Shown: positions 34,782-46,714 of the stretch, one piece after another
Position numbering within the stretch: the first letter of the stretch is position 1
Layout: each line of letters begins with the position of its first letter
From: Atopsyche davidsoni
Taxonomy: Eukaryota; Arthropoda; Insecta; Trichoptera; Hydrobiosidae
Length of the DNA stretch: 64,000 bases
Assembly (NCBI GenBank): GCA_022113835.1
Contig: JAILWY010000010.1
Coordinates: 11,829,501 to 11,893,500, forward strand
Reading direction: 5' to 3'
Position numbers and translations under genes: made by a program
Notes under the pieces: generated by a model
What the model was told of the DNA's origin: nothing
The model's input: the letters and a program-made list of their open reading frames with translations, nothing else
Database searches by the model: none

Positions 34782-35449
34782 ATTGAATTACACGACATTT
34801 TCTCGACCTATTTTTTATCACTGAGGTATTATGTACACAATATGGCGCAGGAATTTTATTACAATGTTTGAAATGGTTCATATTTTAACAATAGTCTTTT
34901 TTTAGTGTTACAAAATATTGTGCATTTTCGAGGGTGAAACCAGGCATTCGATTTGAAAGTATTATCAAAAAAGTTACAATGCTACTATACAGTCTAAATT
35001 TGAAGATGACGGATAATATTGTTACATCACATCAATCCTATGGTGATACTCCTCGGATAAACACATATTTGATTACCAAACTTCTTAGAAAACTTTGTAT
35101 TGACTGGAACAGACTGATGTTAGTTGCAAAGTTGTGAAACCCCATATGCAGGTGAGGATTATAAAAGATTTTTAGTAATATAGATAGTTATCTAATTTGT
35201 ATTCGTGCATATCAATGACATAATTTGGAGATGAACATTTTCATAAAGACTTGATCAAAAATGGATTCTATCTCTCACCAAGAAATAAATTGGCACCTAT
35301 TCCTATTTTCGTTTAAAGCTCAACCAAAACTCTTATTTTTATTTATGGCATAAATTTTAAGATACACAAAAAGATGATAAAAAAATAAATACTCTCAATA
35401 GTTATGATGTAGTCAATTGAATATAGTATTTTAATATTAAAATAATTAA

Positions 35450-35635
35450 TTATTAGGAGTAAAGAAAGTAGCTGATATACCATTATTACCGAGCGTCCTC
35501 GAACTGTTCTGTGATAAGCTGCAAATAGGAACCATACTTAGCACCTGCATCGCACCCGCCGCGCAAGGCAGTTACTCTTCATTCGTTCTCTCTAATGCTT
35601 CGGTGTTTACGGTCTTCGTTTTGCCGGCAGACTAG
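35450..35635 (+). CDS. Unidentified open frame without ATG
   Basis: Sixty-one codons open to TAG 35633-35635, reading LLGVKKVADIPLLPSVLELF then CDKLQIGTILSTCIAPAAQG. It looks protein-like in a GC-richer patch, but has no clear splice sites and no recognised family. Confidence 0.25.
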   Translation, partial: LLGVKKVADIPLLPSVLELFCDKLQIGTILSTCIAPAAQGSYSSFVLSNASVFTVFVLPAD

Positions 35636-35639
35636 GTGG

Positions 35640-37900
35640 TAATTTCCTTGAATTTAGTTGGCTTTTGCATCATTGAGGGCCTGGTAGAGCCGCAGATAAA
35701 TTCTGACGCCAGAGCGATGAAACTAATTATGTTTTGAAAAACTCTTTTACGGTGATTCAAGAAGATGCCGATGACTGTTCGTTTCTTAGGCGTTAAATCA
35801 CGGCTCTATGAGTTTCAACCTATTTGAGTTTCAACGTTATAACCCCGGTACTATATTCATCTTCGGGAAACTGATATTACTTTTTGGAAGTTATAAGATA
35901 TTTTAAAAAGGCAAACAATTATATAAACCTTAACACAACTTACTAGTTTAATTTGTAATATACACCTTTTTCAAAAAATAAAATATGAATAGCTGAATGG
36001 CAATGATATATTTGTTTGTATAATGATCATATTTGTTTTTGAGCGTTTTCATCTTTCAAAGGTTTCTTTAAAAAAAAAAATACTTATACCATATAAAGGC
36101 ATATTTATCATATAGGTATCGCGATTACTTTTAATATCTTGTTTTACTTTGATCAACGAAAAATTTTCAATTTGAATGTCACTGTATTTTCTCTATCTTT
36201 ACTATCTGAACTTTATCCATTTTTAAATTAGTTGGTAGGATTAAACTTTGTGCTTTAGTTTTTACTACGTTGGCCACCCCATTACCAGTCGAGATTAAGG
36301 CTTAGCAGATAATTCGAGGAGATTGCAGAGACGTACATTTGGCAAGGGAGTGGTGAGATAATTAATTCTAGAACTTTCAAAACAAGTCGGTCAAATTGTA
36401 TATTTTTAAATTGTATATTGGCAGCCTCGTAACAATACATAAATTGTAGATTTTGTTTATAAAACTGATAGAACTCTTTAAATTTCAATTGAAAAACTCT
36501 CAGAGTGCGTTATCAACGTTCTTTTCTGTACTGTTGAGTTTTACAGAGTTGGGAGTTTTTAACATTATTATTTAAGTTAGTAGTCGATATACATTCAGAA
36601 GTTATTTTTTTCGACCAACATTTTAAATAAACGAGCTGGAAAAATTGGCATTAAACATACAAATCTAAGGGGAGAAATCTGTGCATTTCCAAAACATTAA
36701 AATTCATCAATTAAATAAAGCCATAAGTCAATATTACCCCGTTATATAAAAAAATATCCGTTATATCATTTACGTATCAGAATTTATCATAATTTATTTA
36801 AATATACGATATGCTGAAAACATTTTCTTCTAAGATTGGCTGCATAAAAGTATCGACGTAACTCCTTCAATATGCATGGGTGATACTTAAATGTCAGAAA
36901 GCCGCCTAAGCTTTAGATTTATAACAGCAAGGAATTATTTCTCATAGGCCTGCAGCAGAGGCGTTTAGAGGTACTAACTTCAGTAAGGTTTTCTTTTATG
37001 TCAGTAAGTTACTTTTTTTAGGAGCCATGGGTAATTTGTGACAATTTCAGATCCAATAAATTTTAATTAAATGAAGTTCTTCGAATTCAAAGGGCGTCGA
37101 TAATCAGATGATCCATAGAGAGTTTGTGATGTTTTATTGGTAAAAACGATTAACGTGTTCTAAAAATTGCCAAATACGAAGAATTTAAAATTAAGTTATT
37201 TAAAAGTCAAAGTCATCTCTAAGGAATATTATTCGATGGATTTCAGGAATCAATAAAACTAAAGCAGTCTTGTGTTAAAGACACGAGTCACTCTTGAGAG
37301 ACTCGTGTCTCTCGAGACGGTGTTTTAAAGTACTACAAAAATAGCACACAGTAAGTTATAACGCAAATATGGATTTGAATTATATTGAGTGAGCACGATG
37401 CCTGAAATCAATCATTTTGATATGTGAAATGTAAGAAGTGAATGTTGAATCTTTATCTTTATTTTATTTCAAGTGTTTTTGTCTGTTTAATTTTTGGCCA
37501 TTACGTAAATACTCGCTTGTGAACACTTGATATATTTATTGTAATTTTCTAAAAAAAATATCCCTGTTTTTTTATTTTAATACGTATCATTCAATTTCAA
37601 AACACTAATGATGTACAAATATAAGGATTGTTTGTTTTTTATAATTTTTTAAAAATAGATTTTTTTCCGATACTTCAAGTATTCAGCAAAATACAAAAGT
37701 AATGTTTATTTTGTTTTAGAGATAATAAAATATGAGAAATAATGAAATAAAATATGTGAAAACAGGGCGTAGTTACCTGTTTAATTTGTATGATTATTTT
37801 AAATTTAAATTCAATAGTCCTCAGTCTTTTTGCGATTCCAAGTGCTGACTTACTCAAGTTTTGAACTCCTTACTCGGTTGGTCCGAGTCCATTTCTCCCG
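35640..37900. other. AT-rich, no supported gene
   Basis: Only weak frames were seen. It contains the hairpin at 37279-37310. Confidence 0.35.
37279..37310. repeat. Perfect hairpin, 11-bp arms
   Basis: AGACACGAGTC and GACTCGTGTCT are separated by 10 bases. The flanks also carry CTCTTGAG and CTCTCGAG. Function unknown. Confidence 0.7.
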
Positions 37901-37903
37901 TAA

Positions 37904-38176
37904 GAAAGTAAAAAGGCTCTAACCCTGCCAGGTGAATGTGACAATGAAATAGCTTCTGACGCGAGCCCCTGTCTCCTCATACTGTCACGCTTTGCACTGA
38001 TTCTTCCGTCGCTTCAAGTCGTCAATTTTTTTACTACCCAGGTCAGTGGACCACGAAGCCACACGGGCTGCCCCCTTTTCATGTTGCCAGACAAGGTTGA
38101 CACGCCCAGCCCCTTGCGGTGTATTGCATGCCATAATACGTTACAAACATTTGTATTCGAGCTTTGTCGATCTTAA
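37904..38176 (+). CDS. Unidentified 90-codon open frame without ATG at the start
   Basis: Open from the TAA at 37901 to the TAA at 38174-38176. The peptide begins ESKKALTLPGECDNEIASDA and includes TTQVSGPRSHTGCPLFMLPD and RCIACHNTLQTFVFELCRS, the latter with a CxxC pair. It is clearly longer than neighbouring frames and sits in a GC-richer patch. Not recognised; it could be an exon or a mobile-element fragment. Confidence 0.3.
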   Translation, partial: ESKKALTLPGECDNEIASDASPCLLILSRFALILPSLQVVNFFTTQVSGPRSHTGCPLFMLPDKVDTPSPLRCIACHNTLQTFVFELCRS

Positions 38177-38179
38177 ACA

Positions 38180-40150
38180 AAAATAAAAGAAATATTCGTT
38201 GGCTCGAATTCAATTTTTATAGTAACGTTAAGTTTGTAGAATTCAAAAACTGCACTTATTTATTTCCATATTGTTGTTAAACTCAATTTTTTATACAAAA
38301 ACTATCAAGAATATTCACATGTTGATACTGTAGATTATTATCCAATAATATTTTGCATTAAATATTGTGAGGATGAAATTCGTAGCATAATTCTAAGAGA
38401 GAAAATAAATAAATTACTACGTTTTAAATATTCTCTAAAATTCCATATCCAGTTGAAACTTCTCTAAATATTTTAAATGAATGGTATATTACGCGGTATT
38501 AAATATGCATTTTTTCGCTGTATTCAGGAAATAATTCGTTACATTTTTGGCATTCCTTTTTATTGTAATATTTTACGAATAAAAAACCTATATATTTAAA
38601 ATATCTAAAATTTTAAAGGTATTACTGTAGATGCGTACTATGCATTGATTATAAATATACTGTATGGTTCTGAGTACATCTGACGTTAGAATGACATTTA
38701 ACCCAAGATGCAGGCATTTAAACATTGTTGAAGGGAATATTATCGGACAGGTTTCGATTGCATTGCTTTCTTGGACGTTCGTAAGGATCTTAGCTCGAAG
38801 CACACTTGCCCGTACAATGCTCTGAGAATCACGACTTAAAAGTGACATCTACTCTATTTTTATTTAAGAAAATAAATATATAAAATACTTTTGGAATAAC
38901 ATGTTTTATCATCTCATAAATTGAATAACATACTTCGGATTCCGATTTTGTGTGGGTTGTCATTTATGTTGAATTACTAACTATATTATTATATAGTTTG
39001 TAATTTTGCCTGTAGATAATGTTAGATTATTTTCTTTGTTTCTAAAAGCTCTTTAATATATATATATATATTAAAATATTTTGATTTTTTGAAAAAATTG
39101 TATATTAAAATCTATGTCGGTTAACCTCTTCGTTGAGATTTTAAATATATCGATGCGCACACTCAATTTTTTTTTTAAACTTTTTATTTTGGTGTAATCT
39201 TTTCGATAGTGATACTCGCTGCCTGTCAGTTATTGAGAGCGTTCTCTGCAGACAATAGCTGATAGCCTCGCCTGCCGGTTTCCCCTGAATAAACTACAAT
39301 TATGATATTTTGATAAAACTTAAAAAATACAACGAATATACCGCCAATCAAACGTCTATGTCTGTCTTTGACCTCAGCATTAAGCTAGAGACAATATAAA
39401 GCTGTACTCCGTAAAAATGAATTATTCACAGCAAATAAAAAAAATCAAGCAATGATAATGCTCCCACAAAAAATTACAGCCAATCACTGCATAAACCAAA
39501 AAAGCTTACTTTGTCTCCCCAGTGATAGTCTGTAAAATGGTTGCTAGGCAATAAGCGTATAATTTGATTGCTTTCAAGCTCTCTTTCTTTTTAGTAATAA
39601 TTATTTAAATGTTTTCGCACTGTGCGTTGGCGGCACGCAATCGGTTGCTCCGCCGGCTTGCTCCCGATTGTGCGATCGACTCGCAGGTTTTCGCTCTTCA
39701 ACATTTTTAGAAACGAAAAAAATAATTTCGAAAATAATCGCGTTGCTTAGCTGGCTTTTTGGTGTATTTGTTTTTTCTCGGAATTACGTCTTTTTAAAAG
39801 AAAAATAAAAAGATTTGTTCACAATAATTAGAGCTATGATTTTATTTTGTATGTCTAGTTAAGTAATTCGGTCTAGACATAGAATTAAAATTGAGCTATT
39901 CACAGATAACCATTGGAATTATTTTTAAATTATTAACATGTGTAGTCACAAAAAAATGATGCCCGTTATGATTATACGGATCATTTTCTCAGAGATTTTC
40001 TTATGTATAAATAAAAAATATAAGAGTTAATAATCGTAATTATGTACGAGTAAGTATTTCAATGAGTGAATTGCTCGCTAAGATATAAAAGTAATTACGG
40101 AAAGTTGATAAAAAAACAACATCGGTATTAATTGAAGAAATTAGCCTGAG
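38180..40150. other. AT-rich, no supported gene
   Basis: The minus frame at 38588-38848 lacks support. Nothing else was seen. Confidence 0.35.
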
Positions 40151-40152
40151 CT

Positions 40153-40254
40153 ATGGAAAGTATCCAGCTACGGAAAGCCCTGGCGAGGCAGGACGGCGAT
40201 GTATTATATACTGAAACTCGAGGACGGTTACACTCTCCGATCTTTGACGCCTAA
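40153..40254 (+). CDS. Small open frame of 33 codons
   Basis: ATG 40153 follows an in-frame TGA. It reads MESIQLRKALARQDGDVLYT then ETRGRLHSPIFDA and stops at TAA. The sequence is GC-richer than its flanks. It may be a short exon or a small ORF. Confidence 0.2.
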   Translation: MESIQLRKALARQDGDVLYTETRGRLHSPIFDA

Positions 40255-40587
40255 ATCACCATATACTACCTCATATAGTTAAACGAAAATCGTTTGTTAT
40301 TACGTCATTCGGTAAAAAAAATATTTGTTTTGTGACATCGGTCCAATTGGCAATACATAACTAAACAATAGGTTTATTAGCTCACATTGGACTAGTTTGT
40401 TATACTTCATTTTTTAACAAAAAATGCGAATATTTTAATGACTATAGCTATTTATGTATATAATTTTAAAAACGTGTATAATTAATTAAAAATCCTTAAA
40501 GAGTGCACTCGATGTGCTTAATTTTTTAAATGTATACTTCACATATAATAATGATTTTATTTAAGATCAAATACCAAATCATTTATT

Positions 40588-40803
40588 TTGAAATACATAA
40601 TACTTGCGAAAGACAGAAAAGACTGTAATAATGGATCGGCCCAAGTGGCAAGTACGGCCGAGGCTTGTGCGAGCACGACCGTGCTGTTTGGCGGTGTAAC
40701 CAACCCTCAAAATCTGAAGCAGACGTTTTCAGACACGCATACAAAGAAATCGGCACGCTACCTTTGTATTGTTTGTCCTAAAAGTTTTCGTTTATTGCAA
40801 TGA
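40588..40803 (+). CDS. Unidentified 71-codon frame
   Basis: The central part reads GSAQVASTAEACASTTVLFG then GVTNPQNLKQTFSDTHTKKS. About 60 percent of third positions are G or C. No domain is recognised. Confidence 0.22.
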   Translation: MKYIILAKDRKDCNNGSAQVASTAEACASTTVLFGGVTNPQNLKQTFSDTHTKKSARYLCIVCPKSFRLLQ

Positions 40804-41242
40804 CCATTTTTGCAAAGTCATATTTGGACGCATGTGTCAATATAAATAAATATTGATATTATCTAATATAATTTTAAAATACAACACACGTATCGTAAAC
40901 GTTTCACTCGTGCAGGATTTTTTTTGTTAATATGTTGAGTTTATGAATTGTTTTGTTTTAATTTTTCACATCCTCTTATTTTAATGGAGATTCTTTTAAA
41001 ATGTAGAAATACACTTCGCTGATATTATATATTTTTTATAGAGTATTATGGTTATTTAATATTGGTTGTGATAATGGGTATAACATAAAGTAATCTAACT
41101 TGCGTTTATGCGATACAAATGTCAATCATCGATTGATATTCGCTTTTTAACTGAATGATAAGAATTATATAAAAAAAGGTTTTAATACCACGCAATTTTA
41201 AAAAGCCAATTTTTACAAAAAAACCCAAAATAATAATTCTCT

Positions 41243-41467
41243 TCAAGAGAATATTTTTCTAACTAGGTACGTATGAGTGGGGGACAATAAACTCGGGGCT
41301 GTGATGCGACCTTCGTCCGACCGTGATTTCCACCGCCAAAGTATTGGCATAACCGATTTAACCTGAAAGACCCCAGAACGTAAGAAAAATGGCTGCAGCG
41401 CTAGTGCGAGAATGTTTAGTAAATTACCCTTACCTGGTACAACGTAATTCAAGATTAGATTAAACAA
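41243..41467 (-). CDS. Unidentified minus-strand frame
   Basis: After a good acceptor (ttacgttctggggtctttcag) the frame reads VKSVMPILWRWKSRSDEGRI then TAPSLLSPTHTYLVRK. A strong CAG/GTAAGG donor lies upstream on the same strand at about 41435, so two exon borders may flank a short intron here. Not recognised. Confidence 0.25.
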   Translation of the reverse strand: MFNLILNYVVPGKGNLLNILALALQPFFLRSGVFQVKSVMPILWRWKSRSDEGRITAPSLLSPTHTYLVRKIFS

Positions 41468-41469
41468 GC

Positions 41470-44400
41470 AGCATCAAAATAAAACTTATATGAATATATA
41501 AATATGATTCGGAATAAGTGCGAGATTGTTTTGAGAATATTAACCGTGAGTTTGGCGTTTTATCAGTATTCGTGTATCTGGGAGGGATGTAAATGTGATT
41601 CGTAAAATTTACAGCTAGTAGTTGGTATGTCTCTTATTGCGGCTCTCTGTCGGCCCGCTCGCCGCTTCTAGCGACTCCCAGCACTGAATAACGCCCCATC
41701 GACACAATAACTGCAAGTTCCAGCGTATGTTGTCTCACAGTTCATGCTCATCTGACTGTGTTGGGGAATCTTCACTTCGTTTGAATAAATTTTTTTTGAA
41801 GAAATATTTGATTGAACAACATTGGTTCTCGCAATCTATCTATTTGTCTGAAGGCGTTTCACCTTTTGCCTTATTGTGTATATAATTATTTGTTATTGAA
41901 TATATAAAAATACACAAGTGAGTGAAGTAACAATTCTAACACAATATTATTACGTTTAATAGCGCGTAACTCATTTATATAATATTTCCTCAAGAATTAA
42001 CGAAAAGAAAAAAGTATATTAATTTTTTTCTAGAAATTTCTCATTTGGTTTTATTAGTTTGAATCTCAAAATAAATGAATAATTTATGATATTTATGAAA
42101 AAACTGAAGTACCAATTAAATGTATGTTTTTTCTCAAAACCCTATTATGTTTAAAAAATATATTCATTAGTCAATAAGTATATCAAAATATCAGAGTTAA
42201 GAAAAGAAAATAAATGTAAAAATCCATGTTCTTGAAATCACGAAATTATTTCCGTATTTAAAATTGAAAAAATAAAATAAAGCCATATTAGTTGTTAGCT
42301 TTGGTAAAACAAGCGGGTTGGTTATCTGCTTATCACTAACATTCACTTCGTTGCTACTGTTGTAATATATGCTGACAAAATTTGTAGTTTTATTTGCTAA
42401 TTTTAATTTTGGAAACACTGTTTTTAAGTTTTCCGCATAGTTTAATTTTACATCATTCCAAAAATATAAGTTTACGATTCTTAACCCTATTTTTACCAGC
42501 AGTACTACAAAATATAAAAAAATCTCATTAAAAAGCATAATTAACATAAATTACTTTAAAAATGAAGTTCGGTGCGCGTCGGAGTACTTATTATGAACTT
42601 ACAAATTTATCGTCTCCCAGTTGTGAAATTTTTGTATAATTTATATCCTTAAACTTATAGAAAATAAACAAGCCACTTATGAAAATAAGTTGTATTAATA
42701 CCAAAGTTTTTATGGTTGTACTGAAAATTTGAAGCTTTATGCATTCATATTTCTTTATTATATATATTTGATATAAAAGGCAGAAGAAGATATACTATGG
42801 TTGTAATTCATGTTAAGCTATCGATCGTAAAAAGTAGAAATATATATTATCTTGTGATTACCTAATAATTGCAAAATCACAACCGCACTGCTTGAATTTC
42901 GAGGACCGAATATCCCCGTCTCACCAGTTTACAAAAATCTACCTTGCTTGCTTCGTACGGTAAATTTATTCAATTTAACAAACATTTTATATACTTTTAA
43001 AATCTTTTTCCGTTAATTCTCTAGTGGTTTTCATTCAGAACTGAAAAATAAAATAAAGTAAAGTCCGTCAGCCGCTACCTGCCGGTGCAGACCGGCGCAA
43101 ATGCTTTTAATGTTCAGATTTATTTGTTAAAAAAATAAGCTTCAAAGTGTACCTACGTAGCACACTGAACTTAGTTACTTACCAATACAGCAAGATTTTC
43201 CATTCGCAGACGATTTATATGGTTATACTAAACGCTTTCTAGATTTCTTACATTTATAATTAAATTCGTGTTGTTATTGATTATATTTTTATAAAGACTT
43301 AAAATATAAAGAAGAATATTCTTCAATATATGACGTTGCAGTGTATTTAAATAAATCATCTTGAAATCGGTGAACATTAATAAGTTACAAGTTTTTGTAG
43401 CGTGCATGTAACAGCAAATCTTCGCCTGCGTAGAGGGACGGAAAAGTTAGTGGGAGTCTCAATGATTATGAAGAACTCGGAAAAAGCTCTCGACTGTCAC
43501 ACCTAGACTTTCCCATTCTATATATCGAACGATCTTCTTGGAATTAAGGCTTTTCTTCTCTCTCTCTCCACCGGTATCTGCGTTGAGACTTCATAATTCC
43601 CATTCAGTTAATTACATAAAAGAATTACCCTACCCAAGTCAGTTATCTTATGAAATGTTGTAATCCCGAGTCTGCGCCTGTTGATTTCTACTACTTTGAA
43701 AATTTAACTGTCTATTAAATTCCAAAAGGTGAGGTTTATTTAATATTGAAACCATTTGAATATACGAATTGACATTAGGATTTTGTACCTTCCGTTATGA
43801 CTTCTAACAAATTGAAGTTAGTAAAAATAGTATAGTTAAATTCGTGCCTAGCATTTAATTTAATTATCAAGATTGAATATTATGTTTTTCCTACAGAAAA
43901 AAAAAAAATTAACCTGCAGCACAAATAGTCGTCGATGTACTAAAAAGGGTGAAAATACAAAGTTTCAATTTATTAGATCAGTTTTGGATTCACTCAAAAT
44001 GATGGGGATCGAGCAGATTTCGCTCGAGATTCGACGCTCGAATAACTTAACCAACATGCCTGACGGGGCGAACAAGTTTAAATGAAAAAGCTCAATTTAG
44101 AATTCTCGGCACCTAAATATTATCAAAAGTGATTCTTTTTATCGTCTTAAAAAACAATCACTCGGTATTATTTAAATATAACTCCAATCCCACTTGATGA
44201 AAATATTATAAGTAAAGACTAATCCCTGTATTTTAATAATTTATTTTAATTGCAATTTGAAATATGTTAAAAAAATTGGAATATTTTAAAAATATCTTCG
44301 AACATTTTTTTTTTATTAAAATATTACTAAAGATTAACTTTTTTCAATATTTCATTATCTAAAATAATCAATATTTTTGATAGAAACTACTCGGTGGAAT

Positions 44401-45070
44401 TCCATTTTAATGTTTTATTTTATTTAAAATATTTCATTACCTCTTTATATTATAAAATAAATAAAAATAGCGTTTTATTTTAAGACCTTATTCGTTGCAT
44501 TTTCTCAATATATCGTATATTGTGCTCGTGTAGTGACGCACGGAGTCAGATACAAGGGAAGGATGTTAAGGAAATAGTAATATCTGTCACGAAGGATCTG
44601 ACAATTGGAATAGAACTTAAGTTACAGATGCAAGAGTGCACTTTTCAACGCGAGAATCTGACTACCTTTATGCGAATATACAACCTTCACACCTGCTAGT
44701 GATTTCAAACATTGAACATTATAAAATAATAAAAGTTTTTGATATTTAATGTCTTTATTTCGTAAATACCTTTTTTGATTCTAAATTTAGTTATTTCTGT
44801 GTAATTCTGTGATAATTAAAATTGAAATTCTATTTCACGTACACGTGTTATCGTAATTTGAAACCTGTTATAACATAGTTGGAGGTAATGAAACATGTCA
44901 TTTTCAATGTTCATTTTATTATTTTCGGTTAACGGGAAGTTACCTATCAACATCATATTGCTCTGAAAATCCTGAAATATTAGAAAGCTACAAAATGCGA
45001 AACGAAATGATATGAAAGACAGCCATTTTTCCATCAATGAAAAAGCCGCACTAATAAGTAAAGTTAATCC
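41470..45070. other. AT-rich, no supported gene
   Basis: Several open frames (42197-42547 minus, 43873-44085 plus, 44816-45037 minus) are AT-rich and lack splice support or motifs. Copy 3 of the dispersed repeat lies at 44366-44407. Confidence 0.35.
44366..44407 (+). repeat. Dispersed repeat core, copy 3
   Basis: ATATTTTTGATAGAAACTAC followed by TCGGTGGAATTCCATTTTAA. Same core as copies 1 and 2. Confidence 0.5.
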
Positions 45071-45110
45071 TAAGATTTATATATATATATATAAAGTAAT
45101 ATATATATAT

Positions 45111-45147
45111 ACAGCTAGTTTCGTTAATATTTAACGAAACTAGCTGT
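45111..45147. repeat. Perfect hairpin, 17-bp arms and 3-base loop
   Basis: ACAGCTAGTTTCGTTAA and its exact reverse complement are separated by TAT. It follows directly on two (AT)n runs. Perfect arms of this length with a tiny loop suggest a recent event or a constrained structure. Confidence 0.95.
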
Positions 45148-45166
45148 TCTGCAGTCATAAGCTGCA

Positions 45167-45373
45167 GTGGACGAAAGCTCCGGGCTTATTATATTAATTA
45201 TTCAATTAAGCCTCGGCTACTTCGCCCGAGATGACAATGAGGGGCGTTCGCGGTTCTTTGGTTTCATCGCGGGCCGATTAGTAATCGATATTCCTAGAGC
45301 GGTGGAGGACCGCGCTCGAGACGATTTGTTCGCGTCAGCGGCGCATCGCGAAATCGATTGCCATGGAAAGTGA
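45167..45373 (+). CDS. Unidentified frame next to the hairpin
   Basis: A frame of about 68 codons, containing [20 protein letters not shown] then [20 protein letters not shown] and ending EIDCHGK. Third positions are about 60 percent G/C. Bounded by the hairpin on the left and (AT)n on the right. No splice sites were identified and no family recognised. Confidence 0.25.
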   Translation: MDESSGLIILIIQLSLGYFARDDNEGRSRFFGFIAGRLVIDIPRAVEDRARDDLFASAAHREIDCHGK

Positions 45374-45408
45374 TGTTTATCTTGCGACACGATTACATTT
45401 TCTTGTTG

Positions 45409-45552
<144 letters not shown>

Positions 45553-45649
45553 GAAAATTATATTTATACAGGCAGAAAAGTTTTACGTGAATCTAGATGT
45601 TTGTTGTTTTTTAGTATCGCCGTCGTTGAATTAATCTTGTCCTTGTGAT

Positions 45650-46630
45650 TCAATCAATGTTGGAGGTGGAAGGAGGTGTCAGTTGTTCGGTCAACAGGAG
45701 ATGGTGGTTATATCCACACTGACAGGGTATTGGAGCTACGGTCACAAGCGGACCCCGTTCGCAAGACTCACTTATTGAAGCCACAGTAATATAGGAGAGA
45801 GCATTCAATTATCCTGTCGCCAGAGCAACTTCAATAGCGGGGCTCGCCTTGCCGCCGAAATAACCTAGTTTACCGATTCTTCTCAATATAGTTAGCTAAC
45901 ATATTCCTTTGGGCTAAATTGTGTTAAGAGTGATTTTAGTGAAAAGTATACATGAGTTTGTTGGATTATTTTAATGTTTGTACAACATAATCATCCAGGG
46001 TCATCATTGATCAGTAATATGATCCCTAATCATATTGCCACTCGGTTTATTTTATAAAGGCCAATGAATTTATCTCGACCAGCTTGGGGCTCTGTTGTTG
46101 TCTTGTTCTTTACTATTTCGAAGTTTTTATAGTTTTTGTATTTAATCAAATAGTTTTATTATTCTTGATAATGATTTACGTTTGAGAAACATCTTTGCTT
46201 ATTTTTTTGATGTACGGTAGCAATCATCTACAAGCAAACATTTAGAAGGACATGGAATTATAATTTAAGGAAGTACCGTATTATAATTTCAAAACGGGTA
46301 GATTAAAAGTGTCAAAGTGTCAATGTATTACGTGAAATTTTAAAAATCTTTAATACTTAGTTTTGTCTATGTTTGTTATATTTAAAATCAAATCGATGTC
46401 ATTGAAAGGTGTTTTTCGTGTCATTAATAATCAGACAAAAACTATTGAATACACATAGAAAGTGAAGCTTATAAATAGGTTAGCCTTGAATACTCCCCAC
46501 AGCACAAGTCTTCGTTACTGAAAAATTATACTTTCCTCTTTAATTATATCTAATAGTACTAATATATATATGTTGTTAAATAATAGAATCACTCATGAAA
46601 CAACAAGAAAAATTTCCAAAATTTTCAATA
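45650..46630. other. Non-coding, partly GC-richer
   Basis: A patch at 45660-45850 is GC-richer but has no persuasive frame. Confidence 0.3.
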
Positions 46631-46637
46631 ATTTTGC

Positions 46638-46708
46638 GATGCAGGTGAGATTAAAACCCACAAATTTACGCCTTTAACCGGTGCTCTTGGAAATTGAGCT
46701 ACTGCACC
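46638..46708 (-). tRNA. tRNA-like fossil or SINE head
   Basis: Read on the minus strand this 71-base segment folds partly as a tRNA. The acceptor arms GGTGCAG and CTGCATC pair at all seven positions with one G-T. The D-arm stem is GCTC/GAGC with a 9-base loop. The T-arm stem is GTGGG/CTCAC with loop TTTTAAT. GGGTTTTAATCTC resembles a degenerate B box (GGTTCRAATCC). The anticodon arm does not pair and the region is one or two bases short, so a working tRNA is unlikely. A tRNA-derived SINE or a decayed tRNA gene is the best reading. Confidence 0.45.
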
Positions 46709-46714
46709 ACTATG

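Noticed and set aside
42197..42547. 116-codon minus-strand frame
   Set aside because: It is AT-rich, dominated by Phe/Asn/Leu/Ile/Lys, without splice sites or motifs. Such frames arise by chance in AT-rich DNA.
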